A DNA stretch of 34,528 nucleotides from an uncultured Alphaproteobacteria bacterium. GTDB lineage: Bacteria; Pseudomonadota; Alphaproteobacteria; HIMB59; GCA-002718135. The position numbers and the translations under genes were made by a program. Below, piece by piece: positions 24,350 to 33,403 of this stretch (position 1 is the stretch's first letter; every line of letters begins with the position of its first letter). The DNA is taken from NCBI GenBank assembly GCA_902512415.1, contig CABXJB010000008.1, forward strand, positions 1-34,528. The letters are read 5' to 3'. The notes below the pieces were generated by a model that was given only the letters and a program-made list of their open reading frames with translations, did not search any database and was not told the DNA's origin.

Positions 24350-25383
24350 CAATAGAAAAGTTAATCATCAATAAAATAATTAATAAAGGGAGTATTGATG
24401 TTGGTGAATTTATACAACTATGCCAATTTGAAAATGATGGGTATTACTTAAATAACAATCCTATAGGAAGAAAGAATGATTTCATCACTTCACCAGAAAT
24501 ATCTCAAATGTTTGGAGAAGTTTTTGCAATATTTCTAATAAATTATTGGGAAAAAAAAATTAAGACTAACTTTAACCTGGTAGAATTAGGGCCAGGTACG
24601 GGGGCTTTATTAAACGATTTATTACGTATTTCATCTAATAATCAAAAATTTTTAAATGCCATCAATCTAACACTTATAGAAAAAAACAAATATTTAATGC
24701 AGCTGCAAAAAAGTAATGTAAATTTTGAAAATACTAATTGGAGTGAAGAATTTAATCTACAAAATAATAATATACCTTCAATAATATATTCTAATGAGTT
24801 TTTTGATTGTTTTCCAGTAAGACAATTTTATAAAAAAGGAAAATGGTGTGAAAAAATAATCAAATATAATAATTCTGAAAAAAATTTCACTTTTTCATCT
24901 AAAAAAGTTGAAGATAATAAGATTTTAAAAAACCTTGAAAAATTTGATCATGTTAAAGTAGCAGAAATCTCTGAGTCACGAACTAAGTACTTTAATTTAA
25001 TTTGTAAGTTTATAAAAAAAAATAAAGGAGTTTTTGTAACAATTGATTACGGTTATAAAAATCTACCAAACCACCTATCATTACAATCTGTTTATAATCA
25101 CAAAAAAACTCATATATTTGAAAACATAGGTAATCAAGATATTACAGCTCATGTTAATTTTGATGAATTAATTGATTTAGCCAATGCGCATAATCTTCAA
25201 ATAGATCTATTTTGTACTCAAAAAGATTTTTTAATAACCTGTGGTATAAAAGAAAGAAAAAATAATTTGCAAAAAAATAAAAATGAAGAAACGATTAAAA
25301 AATTAAATTTAGATTATAAACGTTTAGTAAATAAATCTCAAATGGGAGAAATTTTTAAAGTACTAGTAGTATCATGTTTCTAA
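24346..25383 (+). CDS. MidA/NDUFAF7-family SAM-dependent protein arginine methyltransferase
   Basis: A 345-residue member of the family whose mitochondrial form (NDUFAF7) methylates an arginine of complex I subunit NDUFS2 during assembly. Conserved elements: GYYLNNNPIGRKNDFITSPE near the N-terminus, SAM motif VELGPGTGALLNDLL, SNEFFDCFPVRQF, VTIDYGY and a closing MGEIFKVL. The bacterial role is likely the same, but not proven. Overlaps lgt by 4 bases and pgeF by 10, in a coupled lgt-midA-pgeF operon that is common in alphaproteobacteria. Confidence 0.88.
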   Translation: MTIEKLIINKIINKGSIDVGEFIQLCQFENDGYYLNNNPIGRKNDFITSPEISQMFGEVFAIFLINYWEKKIKTNFNLVELGPGTGALLNDLLRISSNNQKFLNAINLTLIEKNKYLMQLQKSNVNFENTNWSEEFNLQNNNIPSIIYSNEFFDCFPVRQFYKKGKWCEKIIKYNNSEKNFTFSSKKVEDNKILKNLEKFDHVKVAEISESRTKYFNLICKFIKKNKGVFVTIDYGYKNLPNHLSLQSVYNHKKTHIFENIGNQDITAHVNFDELIDLANAHNLQIDLFCTQKDFLITCGIKERKNNLQKNKNEETIKKLNLDYKRLVNKSQMGEIFKVLVVSCF

Positions 25384-26138
25384 AAAAAAATTATTTATCT
25401 ATAAAAAGGACCTCTATTAAACATGGTTTTTTTACACGTTTAAAAGGATTATCAAAAAAACAATTTAAATCATTAAATTGCAGTATTTCTAATGGTGATA
25501 ATAAAAAGATTGTTTTTAAAAATAGATTAATTGCTATGCAGAAATTGAATTTAGAGAAGAAAAAACTGATATTAATAAAGCAAACTCACTCTTCAAAAGT
25601 AATCCGAATTAATAAAACTAATTTAAATAAAAACTTAGAAGCAGATGGAATGATTACTTCATTAAATAATATTGTTTTAGGAGTATTAACCGCAGATTGT
25701 GCTCCTATTTTTATTTATGATGACGCAAACAAATTTGTATGCAATTTACATTCAGGCTGGAAAGGTTCTCTAAATAATATTTCTAAAAAGGCAGTAAAGT
25801 TATTTGATAAACATAATATTAAAGTAGATAAGCTAACTGCAATAATTGGACCTTGTTTGAGTGTAAATAATTATGAGGTAGATAAGGATTTTGAAAGAAC
25901 ATTTATCAACAAAGATATTAGATACTCTAAATTTTTCCGAAACAAAAATAAGATTAAATCTTATTTTAATCTTCGAGGATTAATCAATTATCAACTAAAA
26001 GAATTAGGACTAAAGAAAATATATAACATTAATCGAGATACTTACTCTAACAAAAATCTATTTTTTAGTTATAGGCGTTCTACTCATAAAGGTAAAAAAA
26101 CAACTGGTAGATTAATTAATTTGATCTCTCTTACTTAA
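25374..26138 (+). CDS. pgeF: Peptidoglycan editing factor PgeF (YfiH/LACC1 family)
   Basis: A 254-residue zinc protein of the family once called polyphenol oxidase. The metal ligands are visible in KQTHSSKV, LTADCAPIFIYD and NLHSGWKG, and the family stretch IGPCLSVNNYEVD follows. RSTHKGKKTTGRLINLI closes the protein. E. coli PgeF removes wrongly incorporated serine from muropeptides; other homologues act on purine nucleosides. The first 10 bases lie within the end of midA. Confidence 0.88.
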   Translation: MFLKKNYLSIKRTSIKHGFFTRLKGLSKKQFKSLNCSISNGDNKKIVFKNRLIAMQKLNLEKKKLILIKQTHSSKVIRINKTNLNKNLEADGMITSLNNIVLGVLTADCAPIFIYDDANKFVCNLHSGWKGSLNNISKKAVKLFDKHNIKVDKLTAIIGPCLSVNNYEVDKDFERTFINKDIRYSKFFRNKNKIKSYFNLRGLINYQLKELGLKKIYNINRDTYSNKNLFFSYRRSTHKGKKTTGRLINLISLT

Positions 26139-26182
26139 TGGTTGATCTATTTATATACTTATATATTGATCTAAAATATTAA

Positions 26183-27118
26183 ATGAAAATTATTGCCTGT
26201 AACAGTAATAAAATTTTGGCTGACGCAATATCTTCTTATATTGGTGTAAAGTTAGCAAATGCTTCTCTTAGAAAATTCGCAGATAGAGAAATTTTTGTTG
26301 AAATAAATGAAAATATTAGAGGTGAAGATGTCTTTATAATCCAGTCAACTTCACATCCTGCTAATGACCATCTTATGGAATTACTTATTACCATTGATGC
26401 TGCAAAAAGAGGTTCAGCAAAAAGAATAACAGCGGTTATTCCTTATTATGGATATGCTCGTCAGGATAGGAAAACAGGTCCTCGTACACCTATTACAGCA
26501 AAACTTGTAGCTAATTTAATCACTTCTGCAGGGGCGGATAGAGTTTTAACAATGGATTTGCATGCAGGTCAAATACAAGGTTTTTTTGATATACCCTTGG
26601 ATAATATATTTTCTGCCCCACCAATAATAAAAGATATGAAAGATAAATTTGGTAATAATAAAAAATTAGTAATTACTTCCCCTGATGTAGGTGGTGTTGT
26701 AAGGGCTAGGGCTTTTGCAAAAAGGTTAAACGCAGGTTTGGCAATTGCTGATAAAAGAAGAGAAAAAGCTGGGGAGTCTGAAGTAATGAACATTATAGGT
26801 GATGTGAAAGATAAAACATGTATTTTACTTGATGATATTGCTGACTCTGCTGGCACTTTGTGCAATGCTGCTAAAGCACTTAAAAAAAATGGAGCTAAAG
26901 AAATTTACTCTTATATAGCACACGGAGTCTTATCAGGAGAGGCCTTAAATAAAATTGAAAGATCCGCAATTCAAGAATTAGTACTAACAGATAGTATTCA
27001 AGCTTCAAATAAGGTTAAAAATACAAAAAATATTAGACATATCAGCATTGCTCCTTTAATGGGTGAGGCCATAAAAAGGATTAACAGTGATTCATCTGTT
27101 TCAGCCCTTTTTGATTAA
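26183..27118 (+). CDS. prs: Ribose-phosphate pyrophosphokinase
   Basis: A 311-residue cytosolic enzyme making PRPP from ribose 5-phosphate and ATP for nucleotide, histidine and tryptophan synthesis. [18 protein letters not shown] (about 124-141), [17 protein letters not shown] and the PRPP-binding loop [13 protein letters not shown] are all intact. Length is normal. rplY begins 11 bases downstream, and the prs-rplY-pth-ychF series is typical of alphaproteobacteria. Confidence 0.96.
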   Translation: MKIIACNSNKILADAISSYIGVKLANASLRKFADREIFVEINENIRGEDVFIIQSTSHPANDHLMELLITIDAAKRGSAKRITAVIPYYGYARQDRKTGPRTPITAKLVANLITSAGADRVLTMDLHAGQIQGFFDIPLDNIFSAPPIIKDMKDKFGNNKKLVITSPDVGGVVRARAFAKRLNAGLAIADKRREKAGESEVMNIIGDVKDKTCILLDDIADSAGTLCNAAKALKKNGAKEIYSYIAHGVLSGEALNKIERSAIQELVLTDSIQASNKVKNTKNIRHISIAPLMGEAIKRINSDSSVSALFD

Positions 27119-27129
27119 TTTTAAAGAAT

Positions 27130-27801
27130 ATGGAAAAATATAAAGTAATAGATAGATCTAAAGTTACTGGTTCAACTCATTCTTTACTAAATAAGGGTAT
27201 GGTACCAGGTATAATTTATGGCAAAGGTACTGAGCCTACAAAAATAGCTTTTGAAAATAAAGCTCTTCTTAAACTTATGCATACTGGTTCTTTTTACTCT
27301 AGCATTCTTGATATAGATATTGAAGGCAAAACTGAAAAAGTTCTCCCAAAACAATTACAATATCATCCAGTAACAGATAAATTAATTCACTTTGATTTTC
27401 TAAGAGTTCAAAATGATACAAAAGTAACTGTTGAAGTTCCTGTGGAATTTTTGAGTCAAGATATTTGCCCTGGATTAAAAAAAGGTGGTGTCCTTAACTT
27501 AGTTAGACGCGAAGTAGAGTTAAGTTGTAATGCGAATAACATACCGGATAAGTTGCAATATGATCTGGTGAGCAGTGAAATAGGTGATTCTATAAAAATA
27601 AGCAATATTGAGCTTCCAGAAGGGGTTACACCCACTATTACTGATAGAGACTTTGTTGTAGCTACTTTGGTTCCACCTACTGTAGAAGTTGAGACAAAAC
27701 CTGCTGAAGAAGAAGAGGAAACTACTGAAGAAGGTAAAGAAGAAAAATCTGAAGATAAAACAGAAGATAATAAAGAAGAAACTAAAGAAGAAACTAAGTA
27801 A
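27130..27801 (+). CDS. rplY: Ribosomal protein bL25, general-stress (CTC) form with acidic tail
   Basis: A 223-residue protein: an N-terminal 5S-rRNA-binding L25 domain (GMVPGIIYGKG, LHTGSFYSS-like segment, KQLQYHPVTDKLIHFDFLRV), a CTC beta domain (to about residue 185), then a tail of about 35 residues composed almost entirely of Glu, Lys, Thr and Asp. Tails of this kind are usual in alphaproteobacterial bL25. It binds 5S rRNA in the large subunit. Confidence 0.93.
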   Translation: MEKYKVIDRSKVTGSTHSLLNKGMVPGIIYGKGTEPTKIAFENKALLKLMHTGSFYSSILDIDIEGKTEKVLPKQLQYHPVTDKLIHFDFLRVQNDTKVTVEVPVEFLSQDICPGLKKGGVLNLVRREVELSCNANNIPDKLQYDLVSSEIGDSIKISNIELPEGVTPTITDRDFVVATLVPPTVEVETKPAEEEEETTEEGKEEKSEDKTEDNKEETKEETK

Positions 27802-27820
27802 AATAAACTATAATTAGAAA

Positions 27821-28381
27821 ATGTTTTTAATATGTGGCCTTGGTAACCCAGGGAAAGAGTACATCAACACAAGACATAACATCGGATTTAACCTTGTAGA
27901 TAAACTATCAAGTTTTTATAATTTTTCATCCTTTAAAAAAGATAATAAAAAAGAAGTTCTTAAAGGCTTAATAGATAATCATTCATGTTTATTAATGAAA
28001 CCATTAAATTTCATGAATTTATCAGGGCAACCAATTCAAGAAATAATAAACTTTTATAAAATTAAAAAAAATAATATTTATGTAATTCATGATGACATAG
28101 ATTTAGAATTGGGAAAAGTAAAATTAAAGTTTGGGGGAGGAAATGGCGGTCACAATGGTCTCTCTAGCATTGATGAAATGATTGGTAATAATTACCATAG
28201 AATTCGTATAGGCATTGATCATCCAGGCACGAAGCATCTTGTCTCAAATTATGTTTTGAATAAATTTACAAATGATGAAATGAATTTAATAGAAGATAGA
28301 CTGTATAAAATAACAAGTAACTTTAATATACTTTTAAAGGATTCAGTTCTCTTTTTAACAAAATTAGCAGATGGTAATTAA
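27821..28381 (+). CDS. pth: Peptidyl-tRNA hydrolase
   Basis: A 186-residue hydrolase that releases peptides from dropped-off peptidyl-tRNA. GLGNPGKEYINTRHNIGFNL holds the conserved Asn and the catalytic His; HDDIDLELGKVKLKFGGGNG carries the catalytic Asp and the substrate-contacting glycine-rich strand; GGHNGLSSI follows. Length is normal. Its stop shares one base with the ychF start (TAATG). Confidence 0.96.
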   Translation: MFLICGLGNPGKEYINTRHNIGFNLVDKLSSFYNFSSFKKDNKKEVLKGLIDNHSCLLMKPLNFMNLSGQPIQEIINFYKIKKNNIYVIHDDIDLELGKVKLKFGGGNGGHNGLSSIDEMIGNNYHRIRIGIDHPGTKHLVSNYVLNKFTNDEMNLIEDRLYKITSNFNILLKDSVLFLTKLADGN

Positions 28382-29481
28382 TGGGTTTTAAATGTGGAAT
28401 TATCGGTTTGCCAAATGTAGGAAAATCTACACTATTTAATGCTTTAACTGAGTCAAACAAAGCAGAGGCTGCAAATTATCCTTTTGCAACAATTGAACCT
28501 AATATTGGCAGAGTTCCTGTTCCTGATGAAAGATTAAATATTTTAGCTACAATTGGTAAAAGTGAAAAAATAATACCTTCTTATATGGATTTCGTAGATA
28601 TTGCAGGATTAGTCAAAGGAGCCTCTCAAGGTGAAGGGTTAGGAAATAAATTTTTAGGACATATTCGTGAAGTTGATGCGATAGCACATGTTGTTAGATG
28701 CTTTAATGATGAAAATATTACGCATGTATCTAATATTATTGATCCAATTAATGATATTGAAACAATTAACACCGAGCTACAATTAGCAGACATTGAAACA
28801 CTAGAAAGTAAGAAAAAATCTTTAGAAAAAAAATCAAAACAAGGAGATAAGGAGATATTGCATCAAATAAAAATAATTGAAAAAATTATAGAAAATTTAA
28901 ATCATTTATCTTCCTTACAAAAAAATAATTTTACAGAAAAAGATAATGAATTTGTTAAAACGCTAAATATCATAGCTATTAAGCCAATGTTATACATCTG
29001 CAATGTTGATGAAGAATCCGTCAAAAGTGGGAATGAGATGTCAAAAAAAGTAAGAGATTATGCTAATAAAAAAAATCATAATGCAGTTATTGTATCAGCA
29101 TCAATTGAGTCACAAGTAGCTGAATTAGAAAATAATGACGAAAAATTAGCAATGATAAAGGAGATGGGTCTTAGTGAAACTACTCTCTCAAAAGTAATAA
29201 AAAGTGGTTACAGCTTACTTAACTTAATAAATTATTTTACATGTGGTCCAAAGGAAACACGCTCATGGACCATTAATAAAAATACTTTTGCACCCCAAGC
29301 TGCAGGAAAAATACATACTGATTTTGAAAAAGGTTTTATTAGAGCTGAAACAATAGCGTATCAAGATTTTGTAGAGCTTAATGGAGAGTCTGGCAGTAGG
29401 GACGCGGGAAAACTAAGACAGGAAGGGAAAGATTATGTTGTTAGAAATGGTGATGTGATGCACTTTCTTTTTAATGTTTAA
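28381..29481 (+). CDS. ychF: Ribosome-binding ATPase YchF (Obg family)
   Basis: A 366-residue P-loop protein. G1 is GLPNVGKSTLFNAL; NYPFATIEPNIG, then DIAGLVKGASQGEGLGNKFL form G2-G3; the G4 position reads NVDE, the change that gives ATP rather than GTP preference in YchF. A coiled insertion and the C-terminal TGS domain (FTCGPKETRSWTI) follow. It binds ribosomes and modulates stress responses in E. coli. Its end overlaps the convergent petC end by four bases. Confidence 0.96.
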   Translation: MGFKCGIIGLPNVGKSTLFNALTESNKAEAANYPFATIEPNIGRVPVPDERLNILATIGKSEKIIPSYMDFVDIAGLVKGASQGEGLGNKFLGHIREVDAIAHVVRCFNDENITHVSNIIDPINDIETINTELQLADIETLESKKKSLEKKSKQGDKEILHQIKIIEKIIENLNHLSSLQKNNFTEKDNEFVKTLNIIAIKPMLYICNVDEESVKSGNEMSKKVRDYANKKNHNAVIVSASIESQVAELENNDEKLAMIKEMGLSETTLSKVIKSGYSLLNLINYFTCGPKETRSWTINKNTFAPQAAGKIHTDFEKGFIRAETIAYQDFVELNGESGSRDAGKLRQEGKDYVVRNGDVMHFLFNV

Positions 29482-30230
29482 TGCACATCTCTCCAAAGTC
29501 TATTTTTTGCTAAATATACTACAACCCCAAGTACTAAGAAAAATAAAATAACCTTAATTCCTAAATTTTTTCTAACTTCTAATTCAGGTTCTGCTGCCCA
29601 CTTTAAGAAAGTAACTACATCTTCAGCAAGTTGTTTAGCGTTATTATCTGTTCCATCATCATAATCAACGCTACCATCATATATTGGTTCTGGCATAGAG
29701 ATTTGATTACCTGCTACCCATTTATTGTAATACATTCCATCACCTATTTCCATTCCTTCAGGTGGTTCTTCATAACCTAGAATAAAATTATAAATATAAT
29801 CTTCACCGTATTTTCGAGCTTTTGTTATAACACTAAGGTCAGGTGGATAAGCACCATTATTACTTAATCTAGCTTCATTGTCATTTGCGAAAGGAGAAAC
29901 AAATCTATCTGCTGGTCTTGCATCTCGCTCATACATTTCACCTTCATCATTAGGTCCATCAAGAACTGTATATTCAGCAGCAATAGCTTTCACTTCTGCT
30001 TCAGAAAATCCAATATCTATAAGATCTCTATAATACAATAATTTCATTGAATGGCATCCTGAGCAGACTTCTTGGTAAACCTTAAAACCTCTCTGCAATG
30101 CCGCCCTATCAAAAGTACCTGTTATTCCATTGAAAGACCATTTATGCTTAGGTATTGGTCCTGAATTTGATTCATCAGCAGATATACTTGTAGATAATAA
30201 AAATAGTAAAATTATAATAATAAATCTCAT
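29478..30230 (-). CDS. petC: Cytochrome c1, bc1 complex
   Basis: A 250-residue membrane-anchored c-type cytochrome. The signal peptide MRFIIIILLFLLSTSISA is followed by the haem-attachment motif C-S-G-C-H in EVCSGCHSMKLLYYRD. YPPDLSVITKAR and NQISMPEPIYDG (Met likely the distal haem ligand) are family features, and one C-terminal helix (about 221-241) anchors the protein. It passes electrons from the Rieske protein to soluble cytochrome c. Third gene of petABC, 3 bases after petB. Shorter than in classical Rhodobacter, as in many bc1 forms without insertions. Confidence 0.95.
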   Translation of the reverse strand: MRFIIIILLFLLSTSISADESNSGPIPKHKWSFNGITGTFDRAALQRGFKVYQEVCSGCHSMKLLYYRDLIDIGFSEAEVKAIAAEYTVLDGPNDEGEMYERDARPADRFVSPFANDNEARLSNNGAYPPDLSVITKARKYGEDYIYNFILGYEEPPEGMEIGDGMYYNKWVAGNQISMPEPIYDGSVDYDDGTDNNAKQLAEDVVTFLKWAAEPELEVRKNLGIKVILFFLVLGVVVYLAKNRLWRDVH

Positions 30231-30233
30231 GGA

Positions 30234-31499
30234 TTAAATAATCTCTTTTTGTCCAGTAGGGGTTGGAGACTCTTTACCTCCCCCTAAATAAAGATCACTA
30301 ATCCCTAAAGGAAGACTTTTTGGTATTTCAATCTTATGTATAAATGGTGTTATTATTAAGAAAAAACCAAAATAATAAACAAGACCTATTCTTGCTATTA
30401 AAAGATATAATCCTTCAGCTGGCAACATGCCTACATATCCAAGAATAAAAAAATTAACAAAAAATAACATTACAAACCATTTATAAATCGGTCTAAAGTT
30501 ACAACTTCTCACCTTTGATCTATCTAACCAAGGAAGCACAAACAATATTGCAATAGATCCAAACATCAATAGGACGCCGCCTAGCTTATCTGGAATTGCT
30601 CTCAATATGGCGTAAAAAGGTGCTAAATACCAATTGGGAACTATATGAGCAGGTGTTACAAGTGGATCTGCTGGTATGTAATTATCAACTTCAGCCATTA
30701 GGTTAGGTCCAAAAAATATTACTGCAGAAATTATTACACCAAACACACAAGTTGCTAATGTATCCTTCATAACCATATATGGAAAAAATCTTACAGTATC
30801 ATTTTTTGATTTAATATCAATTCCCGCTGGATTGTTTGAACCATGAACATGAACTGCAGCAACATGAAGTCCCACAACTCCTAAAATAACAAACGGTAAA
30901 ACATAATGTAAAGCAAAAAATCTATTAAGTGTTGCATTGCCAACTGTATAATCCCCAAGTAGCCAAGTTTTTAATCCTTCACCTATAAACGGTATAGCAC
31001 TAAATAAATTTGTAATAACTGTTGCGCCCCAATAAGACATTTGACCCCATGGTAGAACATATCCCATAAATGCTGTTACCATCATTAGAAGATAAATAAA
31101 TACACCAAGTATCCAGTTAAGCTCTCTTGGATATTTGTATGAGCCATAATACATTCCACGTAGTATATGAATATAAACTATTATAAAAAAGAAAGCTGCG
31201 CCATTAGAATGAATATAGCGAAGTAACCAGCCAAAATTAACATCGCGCATAATTCTTTCTACACTATCAAAAGCCATATCAGTATGAGGTGTATAATTCA
31301 TAGCAAGAAAAATTCCGCTTATAATCAAAACCATAAGCGTAATTGTTGCTAAAGCACCAAAACTCCAAAGATAATTACAATTCTTTGGCATTGGATAATC
31401 ACCATACTCCTTTTCGAAGTATGAAATTATTGGAAGTCTAAATTCTATCCAATTTAAAAGAGAGTTTTTATATTTTCTAGGTTCTGGATTTCCACTCAT
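30234..31499 (-). CDS. petB: Cytochrome b, bc1 complex
   Basis: A 421-residue polytopic subunit with eight hydrophobic helices. The four haem ligands are H97, H111, H198 and H212, at the usual spacing of 14 within each pair. [20 protein letters not shown] carries the Qo cd-helix region. The Qo motif, normally PEWY, reads P288-N289-W290-Y291 in [17 protein letters not shown], so the proton-path glutamate is replaced by asparagine. The complex oxidises ubiquinol and pumps charge across the inner membrane. Between petA and petC with gaps of 2 and 3 bases. Confidence 0.96.
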   Translation of the reverse strand: MSGNPEPRKYKNSLLNWIEFRLPIISYFEKEYGDYPMPKNCNYLWSFGALATITLMVLIISGIFLAMNYTPHTDMAFDSVERIMRDVNFGWLLRYIHSNGAAFFFIIVYIHILRGMYYGSYKYPRELNWILGVFIYLLMMVTAFMGYVLPWGQMSYWGATVITNLFSAIPFIGEGLKTWLLGDYTVGNATLNRFFALHYVLPFVILGVVGLHVAAVHVHGSNNPAGIDIKSKNDTVRFFPYMVMKDTLATCVFGVIISAVIFFGPNLMAEVDNYIPADPLVTPAHIVPNWYLAPFYAILRAIPDKLGGVLLMFGSIAILFVLPWLDRSKVRSCNFRPIYKWFVMLFFVNFFILGYVGMLPAEGLYLLIARIGLVYYFGFFLIITPFIHKIEIPKSLPLGISDLYLGGGKESPTPTGQKEII

Positions 31500-31501
31500 A
31501 A

Positions 31502-32029
31502 TTAACCAATTTTAATAGTTGTATCATTTAAAAAGGAATATGGAGGAACAGGAAGATTTTCAGGTGCAGGTCCTTTTCTAATTCTCCCAGATGTATCATA
31601 GTGAGATCCATGACAAGGACAATACCATCCATTATATTCACCTTTAGTATCCGTTAATTTTTGACCAAGAGGTACACATCCTAAATGTGTACAAACACCC
31701 ACAAGAACTAACCATTCTTCTTTTTTAACTCTATCAACATCTTGCTCAGGGTCTTTTAAATCTAAAATATTCACTGCTTTAGCTTCTTCAATTTCTGTCT
31801 CAGTTCTTTTACGAATAAAAACAGGTTTCCCTCTCCATTTTACAGTAATACTTTGACCTTCCTCTATACTACTTATATCAACTTCTGTTGTTCCGAGAGC
31901 AAGAGTATCTTCTGCAGGATTCATACTTTTTAAGAAAGGCCATATAAAAGCTGCTGAACCAACAGCACCAAGTGTGATGGTGCTCAGTTGTAAAAAGTCT
32001 CTTCTTTTATTATCGGGATTTTCAGCCAT
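31502..32029 (-). CDS. petA: Ubiquinol-cytochrome c reductase iron-sulfur (Rieske) subunit
   Basis: A 175-residue Rieske protein. A Tat-like N-terminal anchor (NKRRDFLQL followed by one helix) leads to the [2Fe-2S] domain with boxes CTHLGC (C113, H115, C118) and CPCHGSHYD (C137, C139, H140). The inner cysteines form the stabilising disulfide of high-potential Rieske proteins. First gene of petABC; promoter candidates lie in the 95 bases before it. Confidence 0.95.
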   Translation of the reverse strand: MAENPDNKRRDFLQLSTITLGAVGSAAFIWPFLKSMNPAEDTLALGTTEVDISSIEEGQSITVKWRGKPVFIRKRTETEIEEAKAVNILDLKDPEQDVDRVKKEEWLVLVGVCTHLGCVPLGQKLTDTKGEYNGWYCPCHGSHYDTSGRIRKGPAPENLPVPPYSFLNDTTIKIG

Positions 32030-32073
32030 AAATTGATTTTCTCTTATAGCTTAAATTCGAAAAAAAATATCAA

Positions 32074-32095
32074 ATTATATGTGCCAGCGTGACGC
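32074..32095 (-). promoter_or_regulatory. Candidate petABC promoter with a G+C-rich palindrome
   Basis: Read on the minus strand, a perfect TATAAT (32079-32074) lies about 45 bases before the petA ATG. Just upstream is the short palindrome GCGTGACGC (32087-32095), a notably G+C-rich patch in this A+T-rich intergenic region, positioned between -10 and -35. No good -35 is seen at 17 bases, which fits an activator-dependent promoter. The palindrome has only 4-base arms, so the regulator idea is weak. Confidence 0.4.
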
Positions 32096-32124
32096 AATCA
32101 TATAAATACTGTAGACAATAGTTT

Positions 32125-32586
32125 ATGAGAATAGCTCTATATCAACCCGATATTCCTCAAAATACTGGCAATATATTTCGACTAGGTGCTTGTTTAGGTG
32201 TTCCCGTTGATATTATTGAGCCGACCGGCTTTATTTTTGATGATAAAAAATTCAAAAGAAGTGCAATGGACTACATAGATCACATTGATTACAAAAGACA
32301 TATTGATTGGGAACATTTTTATGATTGGATAAAAGAGAACAAATTTCGATTAATTTTAATGACCACCAAAAGCCAAGAAAGTTTATACAACTTTAAATTT
32401 CATCCTTCTGATATTTTATTATTTGGAAGAGAAAGTGCGGGAGTACCAGAAAATATTCATGAGATCGTTGACCATCGTTTAACAATTCCTATGAAAGAAG
32501 GGGTTAGATCAATGAATCTAAGCAGTTCAGTTGCTTTAGTATTAGGTGAGGGTCTTCGACAAATAAATCTACAAATAACTAATTAA
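32125..32586 (+). CDS. trmL: tRNA (cytidine/uridine-2'-O-)-methyltransferase TrmL (SPOUT family)
   Basis: A 153-residue knotted SPOUT enzyme that methylates the wobble ribose of tRNA-Leu isoacceptors in E. coli. MRIALYQPDIPQNTGNIFRL, then LLFGRESAGVPENI and IPMKEGVRSMNLSSSVALVLGE are the motifs of the SAM-binding trefoil knot. Length is typical. Its 3' end overlaps the convergent CCA-like gene by 8 bases. Confidence 0.94.
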   Translation: MRIALYQPDIPQNTGNIFRLGACLGVPVDIIEPTGFIFDDKKFKRSAMDYIDHIDYKRHIDWEHFYDWIKENKFRLILMTTKSQESLYNFKFHPSDILLFGRESAGVPENIHEIVDHRLTIPMKEGVRSMNLSSSVALVLGEGLRQINLQITN

Positions 32587-33364
32587 TAATATTATCAATT
32601 TTATTAAGACATTTTTTTAAACCTAATTCGTAGTTAGTTTTAATAAAATGCTCTTTTAGAATTTCTACCCATTTAAATTTAACATGCGATTGATAAAAAC
32701 AATTTAAAGGATATGGCATATTAAACATTTTTAATACTTCTTGGCGCATTACATCATTTGTTAAGACAGCTAATGACTCATGGATATATTTTTCAACAAT
32801 TTTTTGTGTTTTATTATTAATTAAGGGCAAATCAAACAAACCAAGAAAGCGAAAGTATCTATAAATCCTCAAATAATCTTCTTTAATTCTATCCTCAATT
32901 TCTCCAATAAATTTTATTGTTTTTGCCTCAAGATCTTTTTGACCATTATAATAATCATAAATTTTAAAATCTTCACCAAGATATAATGCATTAAATGTAA
33001 AGTCCCGTCTTGCTGCATCCTTCTTCCAATCTTTTGTATATAAAACTGAAGTATGTCGTCCAAGTTGGTTTATATCTTCTCTTAAGGAAGTGATTTGAAT
33101 TTTTTTATTTTTCGGGTAAGCAATAATTGAGCCATATCGAATGGCAAAATCATCGTATTCAATATTATTTTTCTTAAGTAAATCAAGCACCTCATTAGGT
33201 TCTAATGAAGTCGCAGAATCTATATCGCCAATTTCTCTATTAATCAGAACGTCCCTTATACTTCCTCCTACTAAACGAAGTTCTGAATTGTAATTTTTAA
33301 AAATTGAAAACAAAAACTTTACATGATCTGTCTCTAATAAAGTTTTTGTTTTATTCTCGTTCAT
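32579..33364 (-). CDS. Short CCA tRNA nucleotidyltransferase/poly(A) polymerase-family protein
   Basis: A 261-residue class II nucleotidyltransferase. The head domain shows LVGGSIRDVL with metal ligands D47 and D49 (GDIDSAT), TSLRED near 92-97, and RRDFTFNALYLG (119-130); the neck shows ERIKEDYLRIYRYFRFLG. Alphaproteobacterial CCA-adding enzymes usually have about 380-420 residues, so most of the body and tail is missing, while the catalytic head and neck are intact. No remnant continues downstream because the gene ends inside trmL. It probably adds or repairs the 3' CCA of tRNAs. Confidence 0.8.
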   Translation of the reverse strand: MNENKTKTLLETDHVKFLFSIFKNYNSELRLVGGSIRDVLINREIGDIDSATSLEPNEVLDLLKKNNIEYDDFAIRYGSIIAYPKNKKIQITSLREDINQLGRHTSVLYTKDWKKDAARRDFTFNALYLGEDFKIYDYYNGQKDLEAKTIKFIGEIEDRIKEDYLRIYRYFRFLGLFDLPLINNKTQKIVEKYIHESLAVLTNDVMRQEVLKMFNMPYPLNCFYQSHVKFKWVEILKEHFIKTNYELGLKKCLNKIDNIIN

Positions 33365-33403
33365 ATATAGATATCTTTCTAAAACAATTTATATTAATGA
33401 TTA

